Notes under the pieces: model-generated
The model's input: the letters and a program-made list of their open reading frames with translations, nothing else
Databases searched by the model: none
Told to the model about the DNA's origin: nothing
Assembly: GCA_035610835.1 (NCBI GenBank)
Contig: CM069455.1
Coordinates: 23,168,264-23,232,263, forward strand
Direction: 5' to 3'
From: Ophiura sarsii
Taxonomy: Eukaryota; Echinodermata; Ophiuroidea; Amphilepidida; Ophiuridae
DNA: 64,000 nucleotides
Shown: piece after piece, positions 42,243-54,000 of the stretch
Position numbering within the stretch: the first letter of the stretch is position 1
How the letters are laid out: every line of letters starts with the position of its first letter
Position numbers and translations under genes: made by a program

Positions 42243-42660
42243 AGGTTTTTTTGTGTTGCTGGTGTGTTCTTATGATACCAGCAAGCTTGGAAATAATGAT
42301 GAGCAGCAAGTGACAAGGAGTCTTGCAACAATGATTTCTTACTATTTTTTTACTTTTTTAAAATAAATACTGTTGTTTTACAGAAATATATTTCGGTGTG
42401 TTTTCCTCGGTCTCAGTGTGTTTTCCTGGTCCACGGCGCGGCGACGACGCGGATCCCGACGTTTTTTTGTGTGTGTTGTCGGTGTGTTCTTACGACACCA
42501 GCAAGCTTGGAATAAGTAGAATGAGCAGCAAGTGACCATGAGTCTTGCAACAATGATTTTTTACTCAGTTTTTTAACTATTTTTAATATATAAATACTGG
42601 TGTTCTACAAATATGTTTCGGTGTGTTTTCCTCGGTTTCAGTGTGTTTTCCTGGTCCATG
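42243..42660. repeat. Tandem duplication, 220-bp offset
   Basis: Two copies of a block containing gcaagcttgg (42281 and 42501), 'gagtcttgcaacaatgat' and ggtgtgttttcctcggt. Each contains a short hairpin (GCTGGT...ACCAGC, or CGGTGT-type in the second). Confidence 0.85.
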
Positions 42661-45600
42661 TTCAGGTATAGTCTGATCTTTTCAACATGGCGCCCTCTGC
42701 CGTCATTTTAAACCCCCTAATGCATATCATTTTACAGTTCTATTTCTGCCAATAAAACGGGAATACCAGCGAAGTTGAGCTTTACTAGCAGTAATTACCC
42801 CATACTCGATATCAAACGATTGGTGTATATTTTGCCGTTTCTGCATAATGTAGTACGTGCTTTGTTATCAATTTCCAGCTCATTTTCATTGCTTTTGCGC
42901 ACGCACACATTACATGTGGGTTGTGTTCGGCACACAAACTATCATTTAAAAATACATTTTGACAACATTACATTTGAAAAACATATGTTATTATACTTGT
43001 ACACTACTTGCACTACTGTAGTGCACTACAATACAAACGTGTACAAATGTAATTAGTGTACTTAGGTCCCAATCCTGCACCAAGTCTATGGTGTAATACA
43101 ATGAATTGTCCTTATTCTATTCTATAGTTACACATTACGTCCTTTATCGCTTGCTTACGGTTATCGTGGTGTTTAGAATTACCCCACGTTCCCTATTTGT
43201 TCAAAACGTGGGCCTAGGCTTACAAGTATGCATGTCCCATATGGCAAACCTGAGAAAAAATCGCCTGTTGCCATTGATGTACATAATTATAGCCTACCAA
43301 TTGACATGACGACAAATTATACCCCATATTATATTAATTTATAGAATAGAAGATGTAAATCAGTGGCATAACATCCAGGAGTGGGAAAGTCTTCCCCGTG
43401 CACGCTTGACCGTAACAACACAATCAAGGGACATTAATTAGTGTCCCATCTCCACCCTCCAAAAATGCAGTACTTCTCAAAAACAAAACAAAATTAACCG
43501 CCCATGCAGGTACACTCATCGAACCCAAAATATTAACCGCCCAGGTTTACTCATCTAGCGGGTGCCCGCTAGTAATTAACAACATATTTAGTTTCATAAA
43601 ATCATAGTCATGATAGTATTCACTGATTGGTTGCTGCAGCGGCAGCTGAAATCCTGGATACAATTATTATTATTATTATTATTTATTATCTTTACCCAGG
43701 GTTGCCCGAATCAGCTGGCCGCTGTTCTTACTCGGGGCCCTGCACATCAATATAATACATGCTTAAAAATATTGACTTAATATAAAATACATGAGATATA
43801 ATAATGACAATATGATTATGTATAGAGTATAAAACCCAATGGACAACACTCATAAATCTATCACATAATGCATACAAAAAACATATTAACAATAAGTTTG
43901 CACAAACCCTTACAATTTTTAATACTTACTGTTAAACTGAATCTTTAGCGGATGAAAAAGAGGCAGAAAATATAGTCTTCTTTTTGTTCTTTGCAGTTAT
44001 AGAATGAATCCGAGCTTTTAAGTGTCGAATGAACAAACACCTTCTTTTCAACTTCTCAAGAGTTTGTTGGGGTTTGTTGTCTAGTTCTCTTGATGTCCAT
44101 GATCTCCTGATATTTTGTCCTGGTATTTTATACTTTGATGTTGTTCTCTATATGTTTTTACCGTTTGTCTTATTCTTGCACGGCATTTTCCTAGGGTCTA
44201 TAATGGTCTCCTAGGCCTAGGTACTTGCTTTATGGAACCGTTTTATGAATGTTATCCGAGTTGCAGTGAAACAATTGATTGGCCCATAGGATCTCTTTGT
44301 AGTTATTATATAGTTACCAGTTTGATTTTTAATCACCCAGTTTAACCCTGTTAATGTATTGGGCTATTGATTATTCACCTTTGCTCTTTAGACTTTATTA
44401 TACAACAAAATGGTAATTTCTGTCCTTTAAGTTGAACCCGACTTTCTTTTCTTTTTATACCAACATGGATGCGGGATTTGATTTAATGGAATCAGTGAAA
44501 TGGAAGATTAAAGTTGTCAACCTATCAATCAGTTTTGATGAGATGAAAATTGGCGTAAGATATTGGGCCTAAAGCATTAATTTAACGAATATTAATAATA
44601 TTTGTACATATCATGTTAAGCTTATTCATCATGGACCAAATTTGAATTAGAATATCTCGTTCTATAAATAATGTGTATTCAATCACAAAAGCATCTGCGG
44701 CGTGCCCTCGAATTTTGTTCTGATGGACATATGAACTTACTACACTTACTGAGTTTCGTACAATATGTCAAAAGACTCACCTTATTTTTGGCTAAATACT
44801 GAGAACTTCTTCCGGGAATCCCCGCTGATCAAGTTTTTTTAAATAAAGATTTAATACTTTTATATTTAATTTCCCGTCTCACCGGTCGACAGCCACACCT
44901 TCTACCGCGCTCGTGTCGGCTGAGTGGTATGCATGTTCATGTTGTAAATAAAATCGGAATTCCGAATTTTGCTCCCGATATTTTCATGCTTTGTGACCAG
45001 TCCCCAAGTGGAGGCCCGCGATGCATTCTGGGTATATTAGTTCAGCGGGTGCGGGACGACACTTCGGGGACTGGTGGAACTTGTCTAATATCAGGCCTGT
45101 GCAATATGTTAATGTCTATTCATACACTCTATGTAGTGTTGAACCAATCAGGAAGCAGGAATTACAAATACGCGGAGTGCATTGAAAGTGTCCACTGCAC
45201 TCCGCGTGTGCGCCGTTCAAATCACGCAGTGCGCGTTTTGTTTTGATTCGTTGTTCAAGATTCGCGGGTTCGCCGATTTTCACTGCGGGTGTTAGCAAAC
45301 TTGTTAAAGTGTTTTTAGTCGCCATTTACATAGATCAAAATTATGCTTAAATTGTGAATTTTTATTTGTATAGTGTCGTGTATGAATTAGGTCAATGCAT
45401 GCGTATGTTTTGTTTCTCGAAAAATTAGAAAAATCAATGCACTTGCGCAAATGTTGATATGCTCACAATAGCACTCCCCCTTCAGGGTCGTGCCATTATT
45501 CACACATCAACATCAGCGCGCGTGCATTGATTTGTCTAATTTCTCTCGAAACAACACATACGCATTTATTGACCTATAATTGTCTATATGTTTAATATAG

Positions 45601-45700
45601 TAAGATGCGATTGTACCAGGTGCGCTTTTTCTGTCAGACTCATTGTAAATATTGATGTTGACATTTGCTGTAGCTGCTGTCGGAAACCCCGCTGAAAACA
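42661..45700. other. Intergenic stretch, small repeats only
   Basis: Short frames (42775-43056, 43106-43309, 44929-45246) show no motif. At 43500-43560 there is a doubled 'aaccgccca' motif. The stretch 44870-45330 is more GC- and CpG-rich than its surroundings and could hold a promoter of the exon-like block at 45.7 kb, but no core element is clear. Confidence 0.35.
43663..43780. repeat. (ATT)n with adjoining 'ttacccagggttgccc' repeat
   Basis: A short (ATT)n array (43664-43690) adjoins ctttacccagggttgcccga and 'ggggccctgcaca', which looks like the end of a common retroposon. The class cannot be fixed from one copy. Confidence 0.45.
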
Positions 45701-45896
45701 GACTGTGCCCGTGTTCAGGTGTTACAGTCGCAGACTTGACTGCATATGGTGCCGGACCTGCCTGTGGAATATTACGAATACAAGAGGAATATGGAAGGAA
45801 TCCCACCGATTTGGATAAATATTAAATTATTTTGATTAGCACGGCGCTGTGCAAAGTTCTTCACCATCACAGATAGATTCAACATGTTCAATCGAG
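45701..45896 (+). other. Exon-like duplicated block, copy 1
   Basis: Matches 46726-46925 (offset 1025) with about 85-90% identity by eye. It begins gactgtgcccgtgttcaggt and ends at a consensus donor, CGAG/GTAAGT. No conserved reading frame: the differences between copies change amino acids in the longest open frame (minus strand). A non-coding first exon is one possibility. The similarity continues for about 160 bp past the donor. Confidence 0.5.
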
Positions 45897-46139
45897 GTAA
45901 GTTGAATTGAGTTAGACGTTGAAAAAGGCTCAGTCTAAATATAAGTCCATGGTCTGAGCAGAGCTAAGAGATTATTATTAAGTAAGGTCTGAGCATTGAA
46001 GCAAGTGAGAAAGGGTGTTGTATGTGACGAGAGGACGGGACAGTGTAGACCGGACACTTCGACTTCAATTTCGACTTCGACGGTGTTTGATCGGGTCGGG
46101 CACTGTGTCGGTGATAATGTAAATGATAAATTGATAATG

Positions 46140-46271
46140 GGCAATCCTGTATTTTACTAGGGTTAAATTGATTTGACGGAATAAACCTTCATGAATTGAC
46201 TGTACATCAAATTCATGAAGTATACGGTTTACTCCGTCAATTAATTTATCCCCCTAAAATACAGGATTGGC
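46140..46271. mobile_element. Foldback element, about 130 bp
   Basis: caatcctgtattttactagg and its continuation to 'aattcatgaa' pair with the inverse copy ending aaaatacaggattg; arms of about 57 bp with scattered mismatches and a 12-base loop. It lies between the two copies of the duplicated block. Confidence 0.85.
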
Positions 46272-46447
46272 GATACGTAGGGAAACGTATTAACATTTAA
46301 ATAGATACAATTCTAAATATGGCCAGTATATTCAATAAATCAATAGTCATGATAGTATGTGGCCTTTATAAGTTAAAGAGTGGTGGGGTGGGGGAGGAAT
46401 GGAGATTTTAAAGGGAGGGGTGGGGGCATTATTTATAGACCATGGAC

Positions 46448-46633
46448 ATAAGGTTTATTGCAATAATAGATCAAAATCAATTGATTATCCTTTTCTGATG
46501 CATTGTGGGATCACAAAGTGTACAAATTCTCGAATTTGTACGAGAATTTGGGTACACTTTGCGATCCCACATTGGCATTGCATCAGAAAAGGATTTAATC
46601 AATTGATTTTTACCTATTTGCGATAAACCTTAT
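46448..46633. mobile_element. Foldback element, about 186 bp
   Basis: ATAAGGTTTATTGCAATA and about 65 further bases pair with the inverse copy ending GATAAACCTTAT. The centre has its own small palindrome (aaattctcgaatttgtacg). The matching place in the second duplicated block (about 47297) lacks it, so it looks like an insertion with a visible empty site. Confidence 0.85.
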
Positions 46634-46725
46634 GGTTGCAGTGTGGGTAAGGGAAAATCCTAGGTTTTATTTTATCTATAGGCAGATCTAACTTTATCTC
46701 CCCATATTTTGCAATATGCAGTCAA

Positions 46726-46925
46726 GACTGTGCCCGTGTTCAGGTGTTACAGTCGCAGACTTGGCTGCATATTGTACCGGACCTGCCTGTGGAATTACGA
46801 ATACAAGACATGCAAGAGGAATACGTAAGAAGTCTCCCACCGATTTTGCTAAAATATAGTAACGTATTTTGATTAGCACGGCACTGTGTACAATTCTTCA
46901 CCATCCCAACCCAGATTCACTGGAG
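46726..46925 (+). other. Exon-like duplicated block, copy 2
   Basis: Partner of 45701-45896; also ends at a consensus donor (GGAG/GTAAGT). The similarity resumes further on to about 47330 (for example gcagtgtgggta, taggcagatcta). Confidence 0.5.
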
Positions 46926-47664
46926 GTAAGTCAATTACATTCTGTGGTCGAATTGAGTTGGACTTGAACAAGGCTCTCTCTGAACAAGGTGTTATTATTT
47001 TCATGGTCTGAGAAAGGGTGTTGTGACGAGAGGAGGTTGGCAGTGTAATGGCCGGACACTTCTAAGTAGGCCTAACTAAGTTAAGTAAATACTAGTACAG
47101 TAGTAGTAGGAGGGACATTTAATAACAAAATACAGAATATGTCCAAAATGTTCAACAGTAGTAGCCTTTATTTAAGTTATAAATAGGCCTATACGGCCCA
47201 GTCTGCCACAGAGAAAGAGGGATGGGGGTGGAAGGGAGAAATGTTTTAAGGGGAGTGTGGGAGAGAGATTTTAAATGGAAGGGGGAGGGGCATATAGTAG
47301 CAGTGTGGGTATCCTAGGTTTAGGCAGATCTAAAGTTTAAAAAGGGGCACTGAGCGATACGTATGAGACTGTATTTTTGCATCTACGTAATACTTATAGG
47401 CACTACTACCATCTGAAACAGTTTACCTTAACTTGCCGTCTATCATGTAAGATTACATGATTTGGTAATTTTTCTTCATTATGCTTTTGCTGGCATAGCG
47501 AGATCATCTTAAAACAGCTTGTCTTGGATTGAGCTCTTTATTAATAATATTCTGTGGACGGCAGTGCTTTTGTCGGTTATTTCGACCTTCTGTGTTGGTT
47601 ATTTCAACCTTCTGTGTTTTATTGGCGTCTTCTTGATTTACGTTTCCACCCTCTTAGGCTGTAT
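46926..47664. other. Flank of the duplicated block and intergenic DNA
   Basis: The first 400 bases are the continuing duplicate of 45897-46700 without the two foldback insertions. G/A-rich stretches lie at 47215-47295. From 47340 on nothing is recognised. Confidence 0.4.
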
Positions 47665-47912
47665 ATCGAGGGTTGAGCGCCAGAAGGCCGTACCTCAACT
47701 TGTGGGCAAATAGATATTTTGGTACAAAAATAATCCATATAACCTAGATTTTCAGAACCATAAAGACATAGGCTAACTCATAAACACTCTGAATTTGACT
47801 AAAGTTAGAGTTATAAGTTGGGTGCATTGTAATGAGTCCCAAATATTTGAAAGTCGATTATCTCAAAATAGCATTTCTTGAGTTACGGCCTTCTGGCGCT
47901 CAACCCTCGATA
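47665..47912. mobile_element. MITE, about 248 bp (family of 9084-9286)
   Basis: Near-perfect terminal inverted repeats of about 36 bp: ATATCGAGGGTTGAGCGCCA, then gaaggccgta; the right end is the inverse, ending CGCTCAACCCTCGATAT. The interior matches the truncated copy near 9.1-9.3 kb in opposite orientation. Confidence 0.9.
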
Positions 47913-47969
47913 TTTTGTTCTCGAATCTCGGTATTTGGACTGTAAGTTGATTTACTCAATTATTTGGAA

Positions 47970-48975
47970 ATGCCTCCGAAATCTGTCAACAAAAGGAAGG
48001 CTCCCGACGTGGCTCCCGAACAAGCTGGACCAGTTCGGCAAACTAAATCTCAAGCAAGGGCGATGTCCGTCCTGTTGAATACTGCCGGTTAGAGGTAGGC
48101 AAGTTGCTACTATAAGCAAGTGCAACAAGTATCAATCGTCCCGGCGGACGTGGTGATCGCGGTAATGTTCGGGGCCGTGGAAGACCAGCCATCCCGGCAG
48201 ATGTTGGTCGCGACCGTGGACAGCATATCCAGCGAAACATCGCCGTTTCATCGGTAGGCGCATCAAAAAATCAACCGGACGAACCACACGAACCAGGCAT
48301 CTTGGATTGGAATAGCGCCAAAGACGACGCAGCTATTTTCGGCGTTGGAGTCTCCCACGTTGATTCCCTTATAATCATGAGTCATCGGCTACATCATCGT
48401 CATCCGGGGCTTGCCAGGCCAGCCGGAAACGAAGGGCAAAGGTCAGCGAATAGGTCAGCGAATTCTTCCCCAGAATTCAGCAATTCCATCACCAAGTCAA
48501 CAAGTTCAGCGACCAGTTCGCCTGGCAGATATCTGCAAGGTATGGAGAGTGAAATTCCCGGTTATGTCAATAATTTGATAGGTTTTGGTAGGGCTATGAC
48601 TGGAGGCAATTCTTTCCAAAATGCTGTCAATAACAGTAACACTCTTCTACGAGTACAGGCGGTACTACTAGTAGTGTTTTTCAGGAGTTTCGGTGAATTG
48701 TTTTGCCTCTCGTCATGCCATATCTTCTGTTTGTAGCCCCTTAGTCGTCAATACTCCTCATTCAATAAAGGAAAAATCATAAGGGGTGATTATATCGATT
48801 TGGCTTACTTTTGGAGAGAACCGATTCTAGCATTTTTGTCAATAACAATGATCCCACAGATTTTTCGTTGGGTTTAAATGCTAAAGGTCAAATGTGCATA
48901 ATCAGCACAATCAGGCTCTCTCTTATCAACCTCTTTAGAACCCGTCGTTATAGTGTAGGTGTGTCTAATTCAATC
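47970..48975 (+). pseudogene. Probable retroelement gag-like ORF relic (DIRS/tyrosine-recombinase type suspected)
   Basis: Three plus-strand segments in different frames. 47970-48092 starts MPPKSVNKRKAPDV and is Lys/Pro-rich. About 48093-48736 is open for over 200 codons without a good ATG, and has an RG-rich stretch (GGRGDRGNVRGRGRP) and a Ser/Thr/Asn-rich middle. 48780-48950 reads a GDYIDLAYF-like stretch and DFSLGLNAKGQMC. The last two short motifs resemble the C-terminal part of gag-like proteins of DIRS-type elements that I recall from marine invertebrates. That match is from memory and needs a search. It is cut by poly-G at 48979. Confidence 0.4.
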
Positions 48976-48977
48976 AA

Positions 48978-48978
<1 letters not shown>

Positions 48979-49017
<39 letters not shown>

Positions 49018-49052
49018 GGGGAGAGGGGAGGGGAGGGGGGAGGGGAGGGGGG
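48979..49052. repeat. 38-base poly-G tract and (GGGGA)n run
   Basis: 38 uninterrupted Gs (48979-49016), the longest tract in the window, followed by aggggagaggggaggggagg-type repeats. The frame crossing it is a translation artefact. Confidence 0.85.
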
Positions 49053-49744
49053 TTGTCAAGATAACTAAAAATACATTTTGTCAATTTTTTTCGTTTAAGA
49101 TTTCCTTGCCTGACTTCAGACGTGTACACTAAATTATTTATTTCCAACATACTTTGTTATTTTGTTTTTCCCGTTTATGTGGGCATTTTCTACTTCTCTT
49201 TCTCTTGGCTTATTGGTAAGGTTGTCAAGTCCTCTCATAGCGTCCGCTGTATAGAAAATCAGGGAGTTAAACGTTATAAAAATGTGAATGAGGTCCAATT
49301 AAATTTAATTACAAATAAGTATGTATTGGAATCAGTGAAAATAACGTACGGCTTCCCAATTTATGGGGAGCTGGGACATTGCTGTTCCTCTTGTCCCGTC
49401 TTGTAAATTACATTCCAATGTTTGTAAGCGTACATACATTTGATACACAATAAATAACAGATGGTGGTGTTTCCCAAAGATTTCATCCACGGATGAATTT
49501 CCAATTTATAACCTTCTTGCTTTGAAGTTTGTCCAATAAAGGTCACTGATGAACTGTAATATGATGCAATATAATATGCCATTTAAATTTATGCTAAGTA
49601 CAATTAATGGCTGACCATTAAAGGTCACTGAACTGTATAATTCGACATTTTAGATTATGTCTGACCAATGGCTAATCATCGAAGGTCAATGAACTCTACA
49701 ATATAACAATGCAGTAATTATTGATGAATAATATATTTAATATA
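49053..49744. other. AT-rich stretch with a weak triple motif
   Basis: Three loose copies of 'aaggtcactgaact' and its flank (about 49539, 49620 and 49681). No gene is recognised. Confidence 0.4.
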
Positions 49745-50591
49745 CACTCTTAGAAGGTCAGGATCATATATGAGACGAAAAGATCAATTTTGATCCAGAA
49801 GCGGTATCACATATGAGCTTACCCTTTCCGGATCAAAGTGATCCGACAAGCAGGATCAAAAAGTTTGATCCGAAATGGGATCAAATATTTCTGTCAAATG
49901 ATACTGAAACGGATCAAAATAATGATCCTGCTTGTCGGATCACTTTGATCCGGAAAGGGTAAGCTCATATGTGATACCGCTTCTGGATCAAAATTGATCC
50001 TTTTCGTCTCATATTTGATCCTGACCTTCTAAGAGACCCACTGCAGACTATATATCGAGTGCAGTAAGCTTACTACATCGTGTAGGCGTAGTACATCGCA
50101 GTGATCGTGACATTTTGTGAGGAGCATTTTGACCGAAAATCGTACTGATGGCACTGGTCAGGTACAAGAAATTTGTTCACAAGAATAGAGCATGTTCAAA
50201 CATAAAAAATAAAACTACTTTACCGACAAAATCATGTAACATTTTACAGATTAGACTGGATAACTTACCGCGGTATTTCACCCTTGTTTCAATGGCGACC
50301 GAATTCAAAAGATCGTCTGCTTGTCGTCTATCGGTTTGCGAAAGAGTGACGTCAGTCACCTATTGACCAATGAACTTTTTCATCGAATTGATCCGGAAAT
50401 CAGATCAAAGTTGATCAAGGTGAATTTGATCCGTTTGTTGATATCTATCTGGAAACGGATCAAAACGATCCGAAAACGGATCAAAACGATCCGAAAACGG
50501 ATCAAAACGATCCGAAAATGATCCTTAAAGGATCAAAACAAAGTGAGCCGGAAATCTACTCATGTATTTGATCCTGACCTTCTAAGAGTGA
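49745..50591. mobile_element. GATC-dense foldback element, about 847 bp
   Basis: Terminal repeats CACTCTTAGAAGGTCAGGAT (left) and the inverse, ATCCTGACCTTCTAAGAGTG (right). A third copy of the end, at about 50015-50034, closes an inner hairpin (49748-50034) whose arms are about 115 bp and nearly perfect. The arms are built from GGATCA/TGATCC pairs, and 50450-50520 has three 21-bp units (cggatcaaaacgatccgaaaa). A unique middle (50040-50380) separates the two GATC-rich halves. No transposase frame. Confidence 0.85.
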
Positions 50592-51090
50592 TGTTGTGTT
50601 AAGGGATGTTGAATCCCTTATATACCATCAAGTAGTTCAAATGATTTATTATAATAAATTTGCTATGCCAGCGATATGCATGCTTATTCAGCAGTAGGTT
50701 TATTTTATTATAAGGAGGCTAAGAAGAATTAAGCTATATAAGTAAGGCTTAATATTTGCTATTGAACTATATATAAATTTCGTGAGTGCTTACATGAAGG
50801 ATAAACCCTTTTTCGTCTGTGGCATTGGGGCATCTGGGACAACTTTTGGCATGAGTCTTATATAGTGTATTATTCCTATTCCAACATAATAATATATCAA
50901 TACAGTATTATATAATTGATAGTGGATTAGTCCTTTTTTGGTCTGTGGCATTGGGGCATCTGGGACAACTTTTGGCATGAGTCTTATATAGTGTGTTATT
51001 CCTATTCCATTATATTATTATATCAATACAGTATTATTTAATTGATAGTGGATTAGTCCTTTTTCGTCTGTGGCATTGGGGCATCTGGGA

Positions 51091-54000
51091 CAACTTTTGG
51101 CATGAGTCTTATATAGTGTATTATTCCTATTCCATTATATTAATATATCAATACAGCATTATTTAATTGATAGTGGATTAGTCATTTTTCGTCTGTGGCA
51201 TTGGGGCATCTGGGACAACTTTTGGCATGAGTCTTATATAGTGTATTATTCCTATTCCATTATATTAATATATCAATACAGTATTATATAATTGATAGTG
51301 GATTAGTCCTTTTTCGTCTGTGGCATTGGGGCATCTGGGACAACTTTTGGCATGAGTCTTATTTAGTGTGTTATTCCTATTCCATTATATTATTATATCA
51401 ATACAGTATCATTTAATTGATAGTGGATTAGTCCTTTTTCGTCTGTGGCATTGGGGCATCTGGGACAACTTTTAGCATGAGTCTTATATAGTATATTATT
51501 CCTATTCCATCATATTAATATATCAATACAGTATTATTTAATTGATAATGGATTAGTCCTTTTTCGTCTGTGGCATTGGGGCATCTGGGACAACTTTTGG
51601 CATGAGTCTTATATAGTGTATTATTCCTATTCCATTATATTAATATATCAATACAGTATTAGTAAATTGATAGTGGATTAGTCCTTTTTCGTCTGTGGCA
51701 TTGGGGCATCTGGGACAGCTTTTGGCATGAGTCTTATATAGTGTATTATTCCTATTCCAACATATTAATATATCAATACAGTATTATATAATTGATAGTG
51801 GATTAGTCCTTTTTTGTCTGTGGCATTGGGGCATCTGGGACAACTTTTGGCATGAGTCTTATTTAGTGTGTTATTCCTATTCCATTATATTATTATATCA
51901 ATACAGTATTATTTAATTGATAGTGGATTAGTCCTTTTTCGTCTGTGGCATTGGGACATCTGGGACAACTTTTGGCATGAGTCTTATATAGTGTATTATT
52001 CCTATTCCAACATATTAATATATCAATACAGTATTATATAATTGATAGTGGATTAGTCCTTTTTTGTCTGTGGCATTGGGGCATCTGAGACAACTTTTGG
52101 CATGAGTCTTATATACTGTATTATTCCTATTCCAACATACTAATATATCAATACAGTATTATATATTTTATAGTGGATTAGTCCTTTTTCGTCTGTGGCA
52201 TTGGGGCATCTGGGACAACTTTTGGCATGAGTCTTATATACTGTATTATTCCTATTCCAACATATTGATATATCAATACAGTATTATATAATTGATAGTG
52301 GATTAGTCCTTTTTCGTCTGTGGCATTGGGGCATCTGGGACAACTTTTTGCATGAGTCTTATATAGTGTATTATTCCTAATCCATTATATTAACATATCA
52401 ATACAGTATTATTTAATTGATAGTGGATTAGTCCTTTTTCGTCTGTGGCATTGGGGCATCTTGGACAACTTTTGGCATGAGTCTTATATAGTGTATTATT
52501 CCTATTCCAACATATTGATATATCAATACAGTATTATATAATTGATAGTGGATTAGTCCTTTTTTGTCTGTGGCATTGGGGCATCTGAGACAACTTTTGG
52601 CATGAGTCTTATATAGTGTATTATTCCTATTCCAACATATTAATATATCAATACAGTATTATATAATTGATAGTGGATTAGTCCTTTTTGGTCTGTGGCA
52701 TTGGGGCATCTGGGACATCTTTTGGCATGAGTCTTATATAGTGTGTTATTCCTATTCCATTATATTATTATATCAATACAGTATTATTTAATTGATAGTG
52801 GATTAGTCCTTTTTCGTCTGTGGCATTGGGGCATCTGGGACAACTTTTGGCATGAGTCTTATATAGTGTATTATTCCTATTCCATTATATTAATATATCA
52901 ATACAGCATTATTTAATTGATAGTGGATTAGTCATTTTTCGTCTGTGGCATTGGGGCATCTGGGACAACTTTTGGCATGAGTCTTATATAGTGTATTATT
53001 CCTATTCCATTATATTAATATATCAATACAGTATTATATAATTGATAGTGGATTAGTCCTTTTTCGTCTGTGGCATTGGGGCATCTGGGACAACTTTTGG
53101 CATGAGTCTTATTTAGTGTGTTATTCCTATTCCATTATATTATTATATCAATACAGTATCATTTAATTGATAGTGGATTAGTCCTTTTTCGTCTGTGGCA
53201 TTGGGGCATCTGGGACAACTTTTAGCATGAGTCTTATATAGTATATTATTCCTATTCCATCATATTAATATATCAATACAGTATTATTTAATTGATAATG
53301 GATTAGTCCTTTTTCGTCTGTGGCATTGGGGCATCTGGGACAACTTTTGGCATGAGTCTTATATAGTGTATTATTCCTATTCCATTATATTAATATATCA
53401 ATACAGTATTAGTAAATTGATAGTGGATTAGTCCTTTTTCGTCTGTGGCATTGGGGCATCTGGGACAGCTTTTGGCATGAGTCTTATATAGTGTATTATT
53501 CCTATTCCAACATATTAATATATCAATACAGTATTATATAATTGATAGTGGATTAGTCCTTTTTTGTCTGTGGCATTGGGGCATCTGGGACAACTTTTGG
53601 CATGAGTCTTATTTAGTGTGTTATTCCTATTCCATTATATTATTATATCAATACAGTATTATTTAATTGATAGTGGATTAGTCCTTTTTCGTCTGTGGCA
53701 TTGGGACATCTGGGACAACTTTTGGCATGAGTCTTATATAGTGTATTATTCCTATTCCAACATATTAATATATCAATACAGTATTATATAATTGATAGTG
53801 GATTAGTCCTTTTTTGTCTGTGGCATTGGGGCATCTGAGACAACTTTTGGCATGAGTCTTATATACTGTATTATTCCTATTCCAACATACTAATATATCA
53901 ATACAGTATTATATATTTTATAGTGGATTAGTCCTTTTTCGTCTGTGGCATTGGGGCATCTGGGACAACTTTTGGCATGAGTCTTATATACTGTATTATT

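Noticed and set aside
45513..46879. Conserved minus-strand peptide shared by the two duplicated blocks (TVTPEHGHSL)
   Set aside because: The differences between copies in this frame are amino-acid-changing, so the similarity reflects DNA duplication and not protein selection.
48811..49068. Open frame ending in a poly-Gly tail
   Set aside because: The Gly run is the translated poly-G tract; only the first part may belong to the gag-like relic.
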